Source: an uncultured Prevotella sp.
Lineage (GTDB): Bacteria > Bacteroidota > Bacteroidia > Bacteroidales > Bacteroidaceae
Assembly (NCBI GenBank): GCA_934256705.1
Contig: CAKQPF010000013.1
Location: forward strand, 1 to 64,000
Reading direction: 5' to 3'
Length of the DNA: 64,000 bases
Part shown: positions 18,039-26,803 of the stretch, piece by piece
How positions within the stretch are numbered: position 1 is the first letter of the stretch
Layout of the letters: every line of letters begins with the position of its first letter
Position numbers and translations under genes: made by a program
Notes under the pieces: generated by a model
Seen by the model: the letters and a program-made list of their open reading frames with translations, nothing else
What the model was told of the DNA's origin: nothing
Database searches by the model: none

Positions 18039-18069
18039 TATATTACTCACACGAACAGTAAAGAGTAAG

Positions 18070-18109
18070 CCGTTGGAACGATGTGATCATCGCACCAACG
18101 GTTTTTTTG
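18070..18109 (+). terminator. Terminator of the small lipoprotein gene
   Basis: CCGTTGG (18070-18076) and CGATG (18079-18083) pair with CATCG and CCAACGG on the other side of a 4-base loop. Seven T residues follow at 18102-18108. Confidence 0.85.
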
Positions 18110-18112
18110 TTT

Positions 18113-18145
18113 CCTCCGGCAAAAGTTCTCGCTTTTGCCGGAGGA
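18113..18145. terminator. Second hairpin after the small lipoprotein
   Basis: A perfect 13-bp stem (CCTCCGGCAAAAG and its complement) with a short loop is followed by ATCTTTTTATT. It lies directly after the first terminator and may be a back-up. Confidence 0.6.
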
Positions 18146-18202
18146 ATCTTTTTATTATGTGTCCCAAGTTTATGTTTATAGAAATCAATCAATAATCTTT
18201 AA

Positions 18203-18423
18203 GGAAAAACAGAACAAAATAACGATGACAAAGCAATTATTTCGTAATAGCTAAGCTTTTACATTGCAATAACATAGAAATTAGGCGGTAAAAGCATAGT
18301 TATTGCGTCCTAATAACTATGCTTTTACCGCCTAAAAACTATGCTTTTACAATATTCTGAATATCACGTTGTTATACGATTACTATTCGACTGTTCTGTA
18401 AGAGTGGAAAAATCGAACAATTC
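18203..18423 (+). repeat. 22-bp-unit repeat element, copy 2
   Basis: About 220 bp, bounded by direct repeats GGAAAAACAGAACAAAA (left) and GGAAAAATCGAACAATT (right). The core is five contiguous 22-bp units at 18244-18353. The third and fourth units form a near-perfect palindrome around GTAAAAGCATAG and CTATGCTTTTAC. It fills the space between the small lipoprotein terminator and azlD. Confidence 0.85.
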
Positions 18424-18433
18424 TCATTGCCAT

Positions 18434-18736
18434 CTATGCTGACAGAGTGTCAACTATGAAGACGACAATGCAACAAAGGGCGGACACAGGGAACAGTCCC
18501 CAGCCTTTCCATGCTGCCGCAATACCGAATACAAGTGCCAACGAACCGGCAAGAGTGCTGGATGTGGCAGTGACAATAGCGGGAAATGTCATAACGCTAA
18601 GCGTCACATAAGGGACGTAATAGAGAAAACTGCACAGGAAAGGATTGGTAATCCGCTTGCGGATAAGCGTCACCGGAAGGATGCGGATGGCATTGGTGAC
18701 GAATATCATGAGGAGAATATATGCGATGGTGTTCAT
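18434..18736 (-). CDS. azlD: Branched-chain amino acid exporter subunit AzlD
   Basis: A 100-residue membrane protein with three or four hydrophobic segments, the small partner of AzlC. Together the two form a branched-chain amino acid exporter. I start it at the ATG at 18736, whose first bases overlap the azlC stop codon as ATGA; the frame extends upstream to 18850 but that part overlaps azlC. The segments MIFVTNAIRILPVTLI and YYVPYVTLSVMTFPAIV are typical of the family. Confidence 0.88.
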   Translation of the reverse strand: MNTIAYILLMIFVTNAIRILPVTLIRKRITNPFLCSFLYYVPYVTLSVMTFPAIVTATSSTLAGSLALVFGIAAAWKGWGLFPVSALCCIVVFIVDTLSA

Positions 18737-19446
18737 TCTTCTGAGGTCTTGATGGGTTTCAGCCATGCTGCCACGGCGGATATGATGATGGTAAGGAGGA
18801 TGGTGCGCATTCCCGAACTGAGAAGGCTGACGTAAGGCATCACTGTGCATAGTCCGCTTGCCATGAAACTTGCAAGCACTGACCAGCCCACATTATGGTC
18901 CTTCTTGGATGGAGGAATGACGATGGCGATGAACATTCCATACAGCGCTACGCTCAATGCTGCAACGATATTTTTCGGCAGAGCGCCACCAGCCAGTATG
19001 CCGCATGCCGTGCCTGAAGCCCAGAAGAGGGTAGAGATGAATGCTGCACTGAAGGTATAAGAAGGAGCCAGTTTGCCGGGATAGGCTATTGAAATGCCAA
19101 AGACTTCGTCGGTGATGCAGAGCGCCACCATGATTCGTTTCCATAATGATGTGTTTTCGGCAAACTTCTGAGAGAGAGATGCGCTCATCAGCAGGTATCT
19201 GAGGTTGGCTATGAGGCTGATTCCCAGAATTTCCGCATAAGTGGTGCCGAGCGCAATCAGTGAATATACACCGTATTCTCCAGCCGAAGCGCGGGTGAAG
19301 AAGCTGCTGATGAAGCCTGTAAGCATGGAAATGTCTGCCTTTCGGGCTATTATACCTAATGAGAAAGCTACGGCAAAGTAGCCCAAAGCAATCGGAATAC
19401 CGTCTCTGAATCCTTGTCGGATGTCAGTGGAAATATGTGTTGCCAA
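18733..19446 (-). CDS. azlC: Branched-chain amino acid exporter subunit AzlC
   Basis: The large subunit of the AzlCD exporter. The family opening (FRDGIPIALGYFAVAFSLGI) and the conserved ASAGEYGVYSLIALGTTYAEI are present, with five or six membrane segments. No ATG lies near the expected start. I chose the TTG at 19446, which gives about 237 residues; a TTG at 19503 is an alternative, but that extension would encode a hairpin (GTAGGAG at 19472 pairing with 19494-19500). AzlD follows with a 4-base overlap, so the pair is translationally coupled. Confidence 0.85.
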   Translation of the reverse strand: MATHISTDIRQGFRDGIPIALGYFAVAFSLGIIARKADISMLTGFISSFFTRASAGEYGVYSLIALGTTYAEILGISLIANLRYLLMSASLSQKFAENTSLWKRIMVALCITDEVFGISIAYPGKLAPSYTFSAAFISTLFWASGTACGILAGGALPKNIVAALSVALYGMFIAIVIPPSKKDHNVGWSVLASFMASGLCTVMPYVSLLSSGMRTILLTIIISAVAAWLKPIKTSEE

Positions 19447-19514
19447 AATAATGTTTGTTGTTATTATGTAAGTAGGAGAGCAGTGTAACAGCCCTCCTAC
19501 CAAGTATATACGTG

Positions 19515-21362
19515 TTATATTTCAGAAAGTTCCAGCCAGCGCATTTCCTTCTCGTCGAGTTCCTCGTTGAGTATAGGGAGTCGCTTGCTCATTTCCGTTA
19601 TCTGTTCTACGGAGACAGAGCCGGAACTAAGTGCTGTCTCAATGCTCTCTTTCTCTGCTGTCAGAGCTTCGATGTCCTTTTCCAGTTGGGCAAACTCCTG
19701 TTTTTCCTTGAAAGTCATCTTGCGTTTCTGCGGAGCGGCATTAGGGTCTCGCTGACTTTTTCCGGTCTGCGAAGGTATAGGAGCATTGCTGGAGCCCCGT
19801 GAAGAGGCTGCTTTCTGTGCGGCTTCTTTCAGTTCGGCGGTCTTTTTATCCTCCAGTTTCTGCCATTCCCGATACTGTGTGTAATTGCCAGGGAAGTCCT
19901 TTACCTCGCCTTCACCTCTGAACACGAGCAGATGATCCACCACTTTATCCATGAAATAGCGGTCGTGGCTGACTACGATGACACAGCCTGGGAAATCCTG
20001 CAAGTATTCTTCAAGAATCTGTAATGTCTTGATGTCGAGGTCGTTTGTAGGCTCGTCGAGAACGAGAAAGTTCGGATTGCGCATCAAGACGGTGCAGAGA
20101 TAGAGTTTTCTCTTCTCGCCTCCCGACAGTTTATAGACGTAGTTGTACTGCTGGTCAGGAGTAAACAGGAAGTGCTGGAGAAACTGTGAAGCACTGAGAT
20201 GTCGTCCCTGACCGAGGTCTATATAGTCTGCGATGTCCCTTACCACGTCAATCACCTTCTGACTTTCATCAAATTGCAGACCTTCCTGTGAGAAATAACC
20301 GAATTTCACGGTCTCTCCGATGTCGAATTTGCCGGAGTCAACAGGCTCAATGCCAAGAAGGAGCTTGAGGAATGTGGATTTTCCAGTGCCGTTATTGCCC
20401 ACAATGCCCATTTTTTCAAAGCGGGCAAAGTTGTAATAGAAGTCCTTCAGGATGGTCTTTCCTTCCGTAGAAGCATCGTCTCTTGCAGGAAAAGCCTTTG
20501 AAACGTACTGACATTCAAATATTTTTGAGCCGATATATACGTTGCTTGCCTTCAGTCTGATCTGGCGTTCTTCGATGCGTTGCTTTGCCACTTTTTCCAG
20601 TTCGTAGAACGCATCCTCACGGTATCTCGCCTTATGTCCGCGGGCCTGCGGCTGACGGCGCATCCATTCAAGTTCGCGACGGTAGAGATTGTTTGCATGT
20701 TCGATGTTTGCACGAGTGGCATCAATCCTCTGCTGGCGCTTCTCCAGATAGTAGGAGTAGGACCCTTTGTAGGAATATATCGTCTTGTTGTCGAGTTCCA
20801 GAATGACGGAACATACATTGTCAAGGAAATAGCGGTCGTGTGTGACCATGAGCAGAGACCGGTTGCCACGGGAGAGAAAGCCTTCGAGCCACACCACCAT
20901 CTCAAGGTCGAGGTGGTTAGTCGGCTCATCCAGGATGAGAAGGTCAGGATTTGAAATCAGAGTCTGAGCCAAAGCGACCCTTTTCTGCTGTCCTCCGCTG
21001 AGCTGGGCGATAGGCTGGTTGAGGTCTTTGATTCTGAGTTGGGTGAGTATCTGCTTGGCTTTCAGTTGGGCATCATCATCGAAATCCACGCCGTGAAAGC
21101 ATGCTTCGAGTACGGAAGCGCCTTCGGGAAACTTCGGTTCCTGCCTGAGATAGCCCACCTTTATGCCGTTTCGATAGATGATAGCACCGGAATCACAGCT
21201 CTCATCGCCTGTAAGCATGGAGAGAAGAGTCGTCTTTCCCGTTCCATTCTGCGCGATGAGACCGACGCGCTGTCCCTCTCCGATGGAGAAAGAGATGTCC
21301 TCAAAGAGCACTCTCTCGCCGAATCTCTTGCTGACGTTCTGGATATCTAATAGTGGTTGCAT
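19515..21362 (-). CDS. ABC-F ATPase, Uup-like
   Basis: A 615-residue soluble protein with two ABC ATPase domains and no membrane part. First domain: GQNGTGKTT-type Walker A (IAQNGTGKTTLL), signature LSGGQQKR, Walker B LLILDEPTNHLD. Second domain: VGNNGTGKSTFL, LSGGEKRK, FLVLDEPTNDLD. A charged, coiled-coil-like C-terminal extension from about residue 520 (FKEKQEFAQLEKDIEALTAEKESIE) is the mark of Uup. ABC-F proteins act on the ribosome or, for Uup, also in DNA transactions. It is not close enough to known resistance members to call drug protection. Confidence 0.88.
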   Translation of the reverse strand: MQPLLDIQNVSKRFGERVLFEDISFSIGEGQRVGLIAQNGTGKTTLLSMLTGDESCDSGAIIYRNGIKVGYLRQEPKFPEGASVLEACFHGVDFDDDAQLKAKQILTQLRIKDLNQPIAQLSGGQQKRVALAQTLISNPDLLILDEPTNHLDLEMVVWLEGFLSRGNRSLLMVTHDRYFLDNVCSVILELDNKTIYSYKGSYSYYLEKRQQRIDATRANIEHANNLYRRELEWMRRQPQARGHKARYREDAFYELEKVAKQRIEERQIRLKASNVYIGSKIFECQYVSKAFPARDDASTEGKTILKDFYYNFARFEKMGIVGNNGTGKSTFLKLLLGIEPVDSGKFDIGETVKFGYFSQEGLQFDESQKVIDVVRDIADYIDLGQGRHLSASQFLQHFLFTPDQQYNYVYKLSGGEKRKLYLCTVLMRNPNFLVLDEPTNDLDIKTLQILEEYLQDFPGCVIVVSHDRYFMDKVVDHLLVFRGEGEVKDFPGNYTQYREWQKLEDKKTAELKEAAQKAASSRGSSNAPIPSQTGKSQRDPNAAPQKRKMTFKEKQEFAQLEKDIEALTAEKESIETALSSGSVSVEQITEMSKRLPILNEELDEKEMRWLELSEI

Positions 21363-21511
21363 TTATTTTAACGAAGAATGAAATGTGAAGAATGAAATAT
21401 GAAAGATGCTGATGAGGCAACTCTACATGAGTATTACGCTCAGGCTTGTTTGCTGCCTAAGCGTTGATTTACAGTTGGTTATGTCGAGTTTGATTCTTGA
21501 TTTCTCCAGAT

Positions 21512-22123
21512 TTACTCTTCCTCTACTGCAGGAGCATTGATAATCATGTCGATATAATCGAGAATTTCCTCACGTCCCTGTTTCTTTTCAGATGAAGAAA
21601 TGAAATAAGGAGGCAGTTCCTCCCATACGTCAAGGAGCGACTTCATGTATTTGTCGGCATTTGATTTCGCCTTCACCGGACCGAGTTTGTCTGCCTTTGT
21701 GAACACTATACAGAAAGGAACACCGTTCTCGCCAAGCCAGTCCATAAACTCGCGGTCTATCTTCTGAGGGTCATGACGGATGTCGATAAGGAGGAAAACA
21801 TTCACCAACTGCTCGCGCTGGAGGATATAAGTTGAAATCATCTTGGTGATGTCATCCTGCACCTTCTTCGACCTTTTGGCAAAACCATAGCCTGGAAGGT
21901 CAACGATATACCATGAATCGTTGATTATGAAATGATTGATTAGCAGGGTCTTGCCTGGAGTAGCGGATGTCTTTGCAAGACCTTTATGATTGCAAAGCAT
22001 ATTGATGAGGCTGGATTTGCCCACATTACTTCTGCCGATGAAGGCAAACTCCATCATGTTATCTTTAGGGCACTGCGACAATTTCGCAGCACTTATCTTG
22101 AATTCAGACTTTTTGATTTCCAT
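21512..22123 (-). CDS. engB: Ribosome biogenesis GTPase EngB (YsxC/YihA)
   Basis: A 203-residue GTPase needed for 50S subunit assembly. G1 is [10 protein letters not shown]3 is DLPGYGFAK and G4 is TKAD, in the usual spacing. Length and the opening ([15 protein letters not shown]) fit Bacteroidetes EngB. It lies downstream of the protease-like/TPR gene on the same strand with an 80-base gap. The stretch on its other side (21363-21511) holds only short GAAGAATGAAAT repeats. Confidence 0.95.
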   Translation of the reverse strand: MEIKKSEFKISAAKLSQCPKDNMMEFAFIGRSNVGKSSLINMLCNHKGLAKTSATPGKTLLINHFIINDSWYIVDLPGYGFAKRSKKVQDDITKMISTYILQREQLVNVFLLIDIRHDPQKIDREFMDWLGENGVPFCIVFTKADKLGPVKAKSNADKYMKSLLDVWEELPPYFISSSEKKQGREEILDYIDMIINAPAVEEE

Positions 22124-22203
22124 ATATTCTCAAAAAAAGTGGGATGAAAAAATGAATAGTATTGCTAAATGGCTGTCTTTCCTGACGATAAAAATATGGG
22201 TAA

Positions 22204-23886
22204 TTACTTGCCATATTTATCGATGAGAGGCTGTGCCATTGGTGAATTGAGCGCTTTTGCCTTCTCCAGTTCAGCCAAACCGTCCTTTTTCTTGCCTTTC
22301 TGGATAAGGGCGAGTCCGAGGATAGCGTGGGCATCACCATAGTCAGGGAACCTCTCTACGCACTCTTTTGCGGCTGCCAGACCCTCATCGAGCATGTTTA
22401 CACGGACGTAGAGCAATGCTTTCTCAGCATGATATGCGCCTTCTTCAGGATCCATTTCGCATGCTTTATTTATATCGTTGATGGCTTGCTGGAACAGACG
22501 GCAACGCATTTCGGTCTGCTCACGCATGTAATAGAAGTTTGCATTGAGACGTCCTTCCATGATTTTTTCGTAAGTATAGAGGTCGGTTACGGCTTTACGT
22601 GACATTCCTACCTCGTCAAGATATTGCGCACGAGCAAAGAAATATGGAGCGGCGTCAGCTCTGTAAGGCTCTGAAAAACATGCTACTGCACTGTCAAGCA
22701 ATGCTATTACAGTCTCTTTTGGGGCTTTAATGTTCTGCTGACACAAAGCTGCAGAGAAGAAACATTCTGCACTTCGCATATTCGTCTTGCTGACATTGAC
22801 GAAGAGTTCGCAGGCTTTCTCATAATCCTTTTGTGCATACAGTATCTTAGCCTTGTGGAGAGTGTAGGCAGGAAGCGGATTGATAGCGTACGCAGCATCA
22901 ATTTCCTCTATGGCTTTGTCGAGAGTCCAGGCGGTGAAAGTGGAGTCATTGCTCAGCAACACCTTATTATATATAATGCGAGAGTAGGCAAAATGCGCCT
23001 CGTCCTTCTTCTCGCTCTTCTCTATTCCTTCCTTCATCACCTGGTCTGCCTGTGCATATTCGCCCTGGTCAGTAAGTGTTGCAGCCTTGGTCTCATAGCC
23101 TTCGTATGCTGTTGGGAAACGATTGATAAACTCATCAGCGGTGGCTATCATGTTCTTTGCAGTGCTTCTGCTCTGCGACATCATGAGGGCAAGCAGTGCT
23201 TGCTGGAAATCTTCCGGCAGTGCCACTCGCATATTTGTCTGGCGGATGGTAGCCTGATTGGCTGTAAGGCCGTTCACAGTCATGGACATGGCATACTGTG
23301 CACTTGGACAATAGAGGTCTGTGCGCTTGGTGGCAGGCTGCATGAGTCCCATCAACTCACCGTTGGAATTGAGGAAAGGCGAGCCTGCGAGCTCGTCAGG
23401 AGCCGTCTGCTCAAAGGTATAGTAAGGCAGATTCTGGTCGAAAGTTTCGACAATAGACGGAGAAAAGCGCTTTATCACCGGATTCTTTATATCATATTCC
23501 ACCAGCCAACACTCGCCTCCAACTGCTACAGGAGTGGAAGTAACCACCGCAGGAGTAATCTGCATCTTCTTTCCTTCTGGGATAATGACGCGAAACTTTG
23601 AGACATTGTATATCTCATTGGCACCTATGAGGCAGTCAACGTCATATTTTCTGCCTTGGGCATCAATGACATTGGCGGATGAAGCACCTACAAATGCATC
23701 CCAGGTGCTAAGAGCTATGCCGTCAGTACTGGTGAAAATTCCGTAACTTGTATGCAGAAGTTTGCCTTCTTCATTGAAGGTCGTGAGTTTGAAGACGTTT
23801 TTTGCCGCTTTCTTCACATGTGATGACTGTGCAATTACAGGCATTACGCATGCAAAAAGCATGATTATTGCGATTATCTTTTTCAT
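22204..23886 (-). CDS. Exported degenerate trypsin-like domain plus TPR protein
   Basis: A 560-residue exported protein with a signal peptide (MKKIIAIIMLFACVMPVIAQ). Residues about 25-210 resemble a trypsin-like serine protease fold, but the catalytic places look lost: the usual TNxHV-type His segment reads LSTWDAFVGAS (60-69), and the GNSGGP-type nucleophile segment reads ELAGSPFLN (165-173). Residues about 250-555 are tetratricopeptide repeats. It may therefore work as a binding scaffold and not a protease. I start it at the ATG at 23886, because the 44 extra upstream codons are Lys/Asn/Thr-rich and precede the signal peptide. RecN is 141 bp upstream. Confidence 0.75.
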   Translation of the reverse strand: MKKIIAIIMLFACVMPVIAQSSHVKKAAKNVFKLTTFNEEGKLLHTSYGIFTSTDGIALSTWDAFVGASSANVIDAQGRKYDVDCLIGANEIYNVSKFRVIIPEGKKMQITPAVVTSTPVAVGGECWLVEYDIKNPVIKRFSPSIVETFDQNLPYYTFEQTAPDELAGSPFLNSNGELMGLMQPATKRTDLYCPSAQYAMSMTVNGLTANQATIRQTNMRVALPEDFQQALLALMMSQSRSTAKNMIATADEFINRFPTAYEGYETKAATLTDQGEYAQADQVMKEGIEKSEKKDEAHFAYSRIIYNKVLLSNDSTFTAWTLDKAIEEIDAAYAINPLPAYTLHKAKILYAQKDYEKACELFVNVSKTNMRSAECFFSAALCQQNIKAPKETVIALLDSAVACFSEPYRADAAPYFFARAQYLDEVGMSRKAVTDLYTYEKIMEGRLNANFYYMREQTEMRCRLFQQAINDINKACEMDPEEGAYHAEKALLYVRVNMLDEGLAAAKECVERFPDYGDAHAILGLALIQKGKKKDGLAELEKAKALNSPMAQPLIDKYGK

Positions 23887-24027
23887 CTTTTTGTTGTTTA
23901 GTTGTTTGGTTGTCTTGTTGTTTAGTTCTTTGGTCGATTTGTTTTTAGAGGTAAAATATAAGATTTTACTGCAAATCACTAAGTCACAAAACTGCAAGAC
24001 CTCCAAACAACAAAGCATAAATAATGG

Positions 24028-25692
24028 TTAATTGTTTTTGTTAAGCAGCTCTTTTGCATTGATGATGGCAGCCTCGGAGATATTTTCTCCGCTGAGCATC
24101 TGCGCGATTTCCTGCACTCTTTCCTCATCGGTCAGACGGCGCATGATGGACGTTGTGCCATCTTCAGTGTCATGTTTCTCCACCTTATAGTGAGCTGTTC
24201 CTCTGGCAGCAATCTGTGGAAGATGCGTGATACTGAGCACCTGACGGTCAGATTTGCCCATCTGCAGCATTATGTCTGCCATCTTTTCCGCCATCTTTCC
24301 GCTGACGCCTGTGTCTATTTCGTCGAAGATGATGGTAGGAAGCTTGATTGCTCCGCTAATCATAGCCTTGAGAGAGAGCATCACTCTCGCTATTTCGCCA
24401 CCGGAAGCGACTTGTGAAACCGGGCGCATAGCCATGCCTTTGTTTGCTGAGAAGAGGAAGGCGACGTGGTCAAGACCGTCGTGTCCCATTTCAACAGCTT
24501 TGATTTCAACGGCAAACTGCACGTTTGGCATACCGAGAGAGACGAGCCTTTCGTGTATTTCCTTCTCGATAATCTTGGCTGACTTGTGTCTTGTCTTGCT
24601 CAGAATGCTTGCTTTTTCCATTGCAGCAGTTCTGAGTTTTTCCACAAGTTCAGTCTGTGTAGTCAGTTCCATGTCGGAATTGTCTATCACATCTACATCC
24701 TTTTGCAGTCTGTTTCTTTCCTCAATGAGTTCCTCCACCGTTTTCATGTTGTATTTACGTTGTAGGGAATAGATGGTGTCGAGGCGCTCATTTATTTGCT
24801 CAAGCCTTTGAGGATCAAAGTCAACATCATCCAATGCGTAGCTGACTTCTGAAGCAATGTCCTTTATCTCTATGTAAGCAGAGCCTAATCTGTCGTTTAT
24901 TTCGCTGATTTTAGGGTACAGTTGGGAGATGGATTCGATGCGTGAGCACACCGTTTTCAGGTTTCCGACGATGTCATTTTCATCGCCAGAGAGCAGTTCG
25001 GTGGCTTCATAAAGGGCCGCTTTGATGTCTTCTGTATGCGAAGCGCTGCGGCTTTCATTCTCCAGATCTTCCTGTTCGCCCTCTGAAAGGTTGGCTTCTG
25101 TCAGTTCGTTGAGCTGGAAACGCATGAATTCCTCATTGCGTTGTGACTCTGATATCTGCTGACGAAGGCGCTGCAAAGCCGTTTCTGCATCGTGATAAGC
25201 CTTGAAAGCCTTGGTGAAAGCATTCCTTTCAAGCGTGTTTTGCGCTATAATGTCAATGGTATTGAGTTGGAAATCCTCCTTTTGAAGCAAGAGATTCTGA
25301 TGCTGGGAGTGGACATCCATGAGCATTTCGCCAAGTTGTCGCATCTGATGAATGGTGGCAGGCGTGTCATTTATGAAGCCTCGGCTCTTTCCGGATGCTG
25401 TAAGTTCGCGGCGAATGATGCAGTCTTCTGGGTCGAAATCTATGTCATTATCCTCAAACCATTTGCTGATGCCATATTTGGAGAGGTCGAAATGCGCTTC
25501 GATAGTGCACTTTTGAGCTCCTGACTTTATGGCTTTCGAGTCGGCACGTTGTCCCATCAGCAAGCCGATAGCGCCGAGAATGATGCTCTTTCCAGCGCCT
25601 GTCTCACCTGTAATGACGGAGAATCCAGCCTCAAACTCTATGTCGAGGGAGTCAATCAGGGCAAAGTTTTTAATGTGTAATAGCTTAAGCAT
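24028..25692 (-). CDS. recN: DNA repair ATPase RecN
   Basis: A 554-residue SMC-like ATPase for double-strand break repair. It opens with MLKLLHIKNFALID and carries Walker A GETGAGKS near residue 30. A coiled-coil middle region covers about 155-370. The C-terminal half has the signature QVASGGEIARVMLSLK and Walker B TIIFDEIDTGVSG. Length is normal. Only three bases separate it from the DUF4835 gene upstream, so both are probably in one transcript. Confidence 0.95.
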   Translation of the reverse strand: MLKLLHIKNFALIDSLDIEFEAGFSVITGETGAGKSIILGAIGLLMGQRADSKAIKSGAQKCTIEAHFDLSKYGISKWFEDNDIDFDPEDCIIRRELTASGKSRGFINDTPATIHQMRQLGEMLMDVHSQHQNLLLQKEDFQLNTIDIIAQNTLERNAFTKAFKAYHDAETALQRLRQQISESQRNEEFMRFQLNELTEANLSEGEQEDLENESRSASHTEDIKAALYEATELLSGDENDIVGNLKTVCSRIESISQLYPKISEINDRLGSAYIEIKDIASEVSYALDDVDFDPQRLEQINERLDTIYSLQRKYNMKTVEELIEERNRLQKDVDVIDNSDMELTTQTELVEKLRTAAMEKASILSKTRHKSAKIIEKEIHERLVSLGMPNVQFAVEIKAVEMGHDGLDHVAFLFSANKGMAMRPVSQVASGGEIARVMLSLKAMISGAIKLPTIIFDEIDTGVSGKMAEKMADIMLQMGKSDRQVLSITHLPQIAARGTAHYKVEKHDTEDGTTSIMRRLTDEERVQEIAQMLSGENISEAAIINAKELLNKNN

Positions 25693-25695
25693 GGT

Positions 25696-26628
25696 TTACT
25701 GTTTGATCTTTTCCCACTGGGAATTTTGTGAAGCATTGATGCTTTGGAGAATTTCATAGACGCTTTCTTTTTCCTTTTGCGTCCCTTTACCTTTATATAT
25801 ATTGGCAAGTTCGTCTTTCTTGAATTCCGTCCAGATTTGTGGTAACAGCGAGAGAGGACGGTCGGTATGTGCTTTTTTCAGGTTGTTCTCGATGGTAGTC
25901 GTTATTTCCGTGCGACCTCGCTCCACGTTGTTTGCCATTTCGTCCAGCCCTTTCCGGTAGTAATCATATTGCAGTTGGCGGAAAGGAGCCATGGCTCCAT
26001 CGAGGTAATCATTGATTATTGCGAAGCGATTCTTGGAATTGTCGAATGCTTTCCATCCGGAGAAAGCGAGGTTTTGCGCATTGTTTGTCAGGTTCATACA
26101 GCGCTGCAGTATCTCTTCACCGCCATTGGGGGAGAATGTTTCGAGGTCAAGACCAATGATAAGGAAGGCATAATAGCCGATGAGAGCAGTCAACTGATTG
26201 TCGATTACGTCCTCATTAAACTCCAGTTGGTCAAACTGTGAGAACTCGAAATTGAAGTCTCCATCGTTGTTGCTGTAGAATGTGGAGGTGTAGGAACTAT
26301 TGAATACCGGGCGACTTGCTTGTATCATGGCGGTACAAGTCCAGAGGTTTGTCTCCGAATTGTATTTCTTTACCGTGATGTTGAAGTTGCAAGGAATGCG
26401 CTCATGCTCCTGAAATTGCAGATTGGTCCACTGCTTGTGGTTTACAAAGTCTTCGATAGTCTCTTTGAATTTCTCAAAGACGGCATTGTCGGTGCCCTGC
26501 ACTGCGTTTCGGTTGACTGTGAATTTAGCCAGCAATTCCTGTGCTGAAGCAGGGACAATACATGACCATACCATCGCCATAACGGCGATGGTACGTATCA
26601 ATGATTTATTTCTTTCGAGTACAGTCAA
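25696..26628 (-). CDS. DUF4835 family exported protein
   Basis: A protein of up to 310 residues belonging to DUF4835, a family I know from Bacteroidetes next to recN. A hydrophobic signal segment (VMAMVWSCIVPASAQ) is followed by ELLAKFTVNRNAVQGTDNAV and, later, the conserved DQLEFNEDVIDNQLTALIGYYAFLIIG-like block. The function is not known; an envelope role is likely. The furthest start is a TTG at 26628; another TTG at 26601 and an ATG at 26580 are in frame, and the last leaves a very short signal. The 22-bp array at 26653-26784 lies just upstream. Confidence 0.82.
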   Translation of the reverse strand: MTVLERNKSLIRTIAVMAMVWSCIVPASAQELLAKFTVNRNAVQGTDNAVFEKFKETIEDFVNHKQWTNLQFQEHERIPCNFNITVKKYNSETNLWTCTAMIQASRPVFNSSYTSTFYSNNDGDFNFEFSQFDQLEFNEDVIDNQLTALIGYYAFLIIGLDLETFSPNGGEEILQRCMNLTNNAQNLAFSGWKAFDNSKNRFAIINDYLDGAMAPFRQLQYDYYRKGLDEMANNVERGRTEITTTIENNLKKAHTDRPLSLLPQIWTEFKKDELANIYKGKGTQKEKESVYEILQSINASQNSQWEKIKQ

Positions 26629-26652
26629 TTCTTTTTTACTTGTAATAACGTT

Positions 26653-26784
26653 GCAAGATGCGCTTTATTGTATTGTAAGCTGCACTTTATTATGAGGCAA
26701 GCTGCACTTTATAATATAGTAAATTGCACTTTATTATGAGGCAAGCTGCGCTTTGTAATATAGTACGCTGCGCTTTGTAAGATG
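26653..26784. repeat. Tandem array of six 22-bp units
   Basis: Units start at 26653, 26675, 26697, 26719, 26741 and 26763. All contain TGC(A/G)CTTT. Two unit types alternate (starting GCAAG and GTA), so the array is also three 44-bp dimers. It occupies nearly the whole gap between the exonuclease gene and DUF4835. Confidence 0.92.
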
Positions 26785-26803
26785 ATAAAGGATGCTTGGT
26801 GAC

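Noticed and set aside
17932..18195. An 87-codon plus-strand frame overlapping the small lipoprotein
   Set aside because: It lies in another frame of the repeat-rich lipoprotein gene and runs through its terminators.
21363..21511. GAAGAATGAAAT-type short repeats, also seen near 49808 and 54234
   Set aside because: Real but short and common low-complexity sequence; nothing beyond that can be supported.
26653..26784. The 22-bp arrays as CRISPR
   Set aside because: Units are directly adjacent with no spacers, and no cas gene is present.
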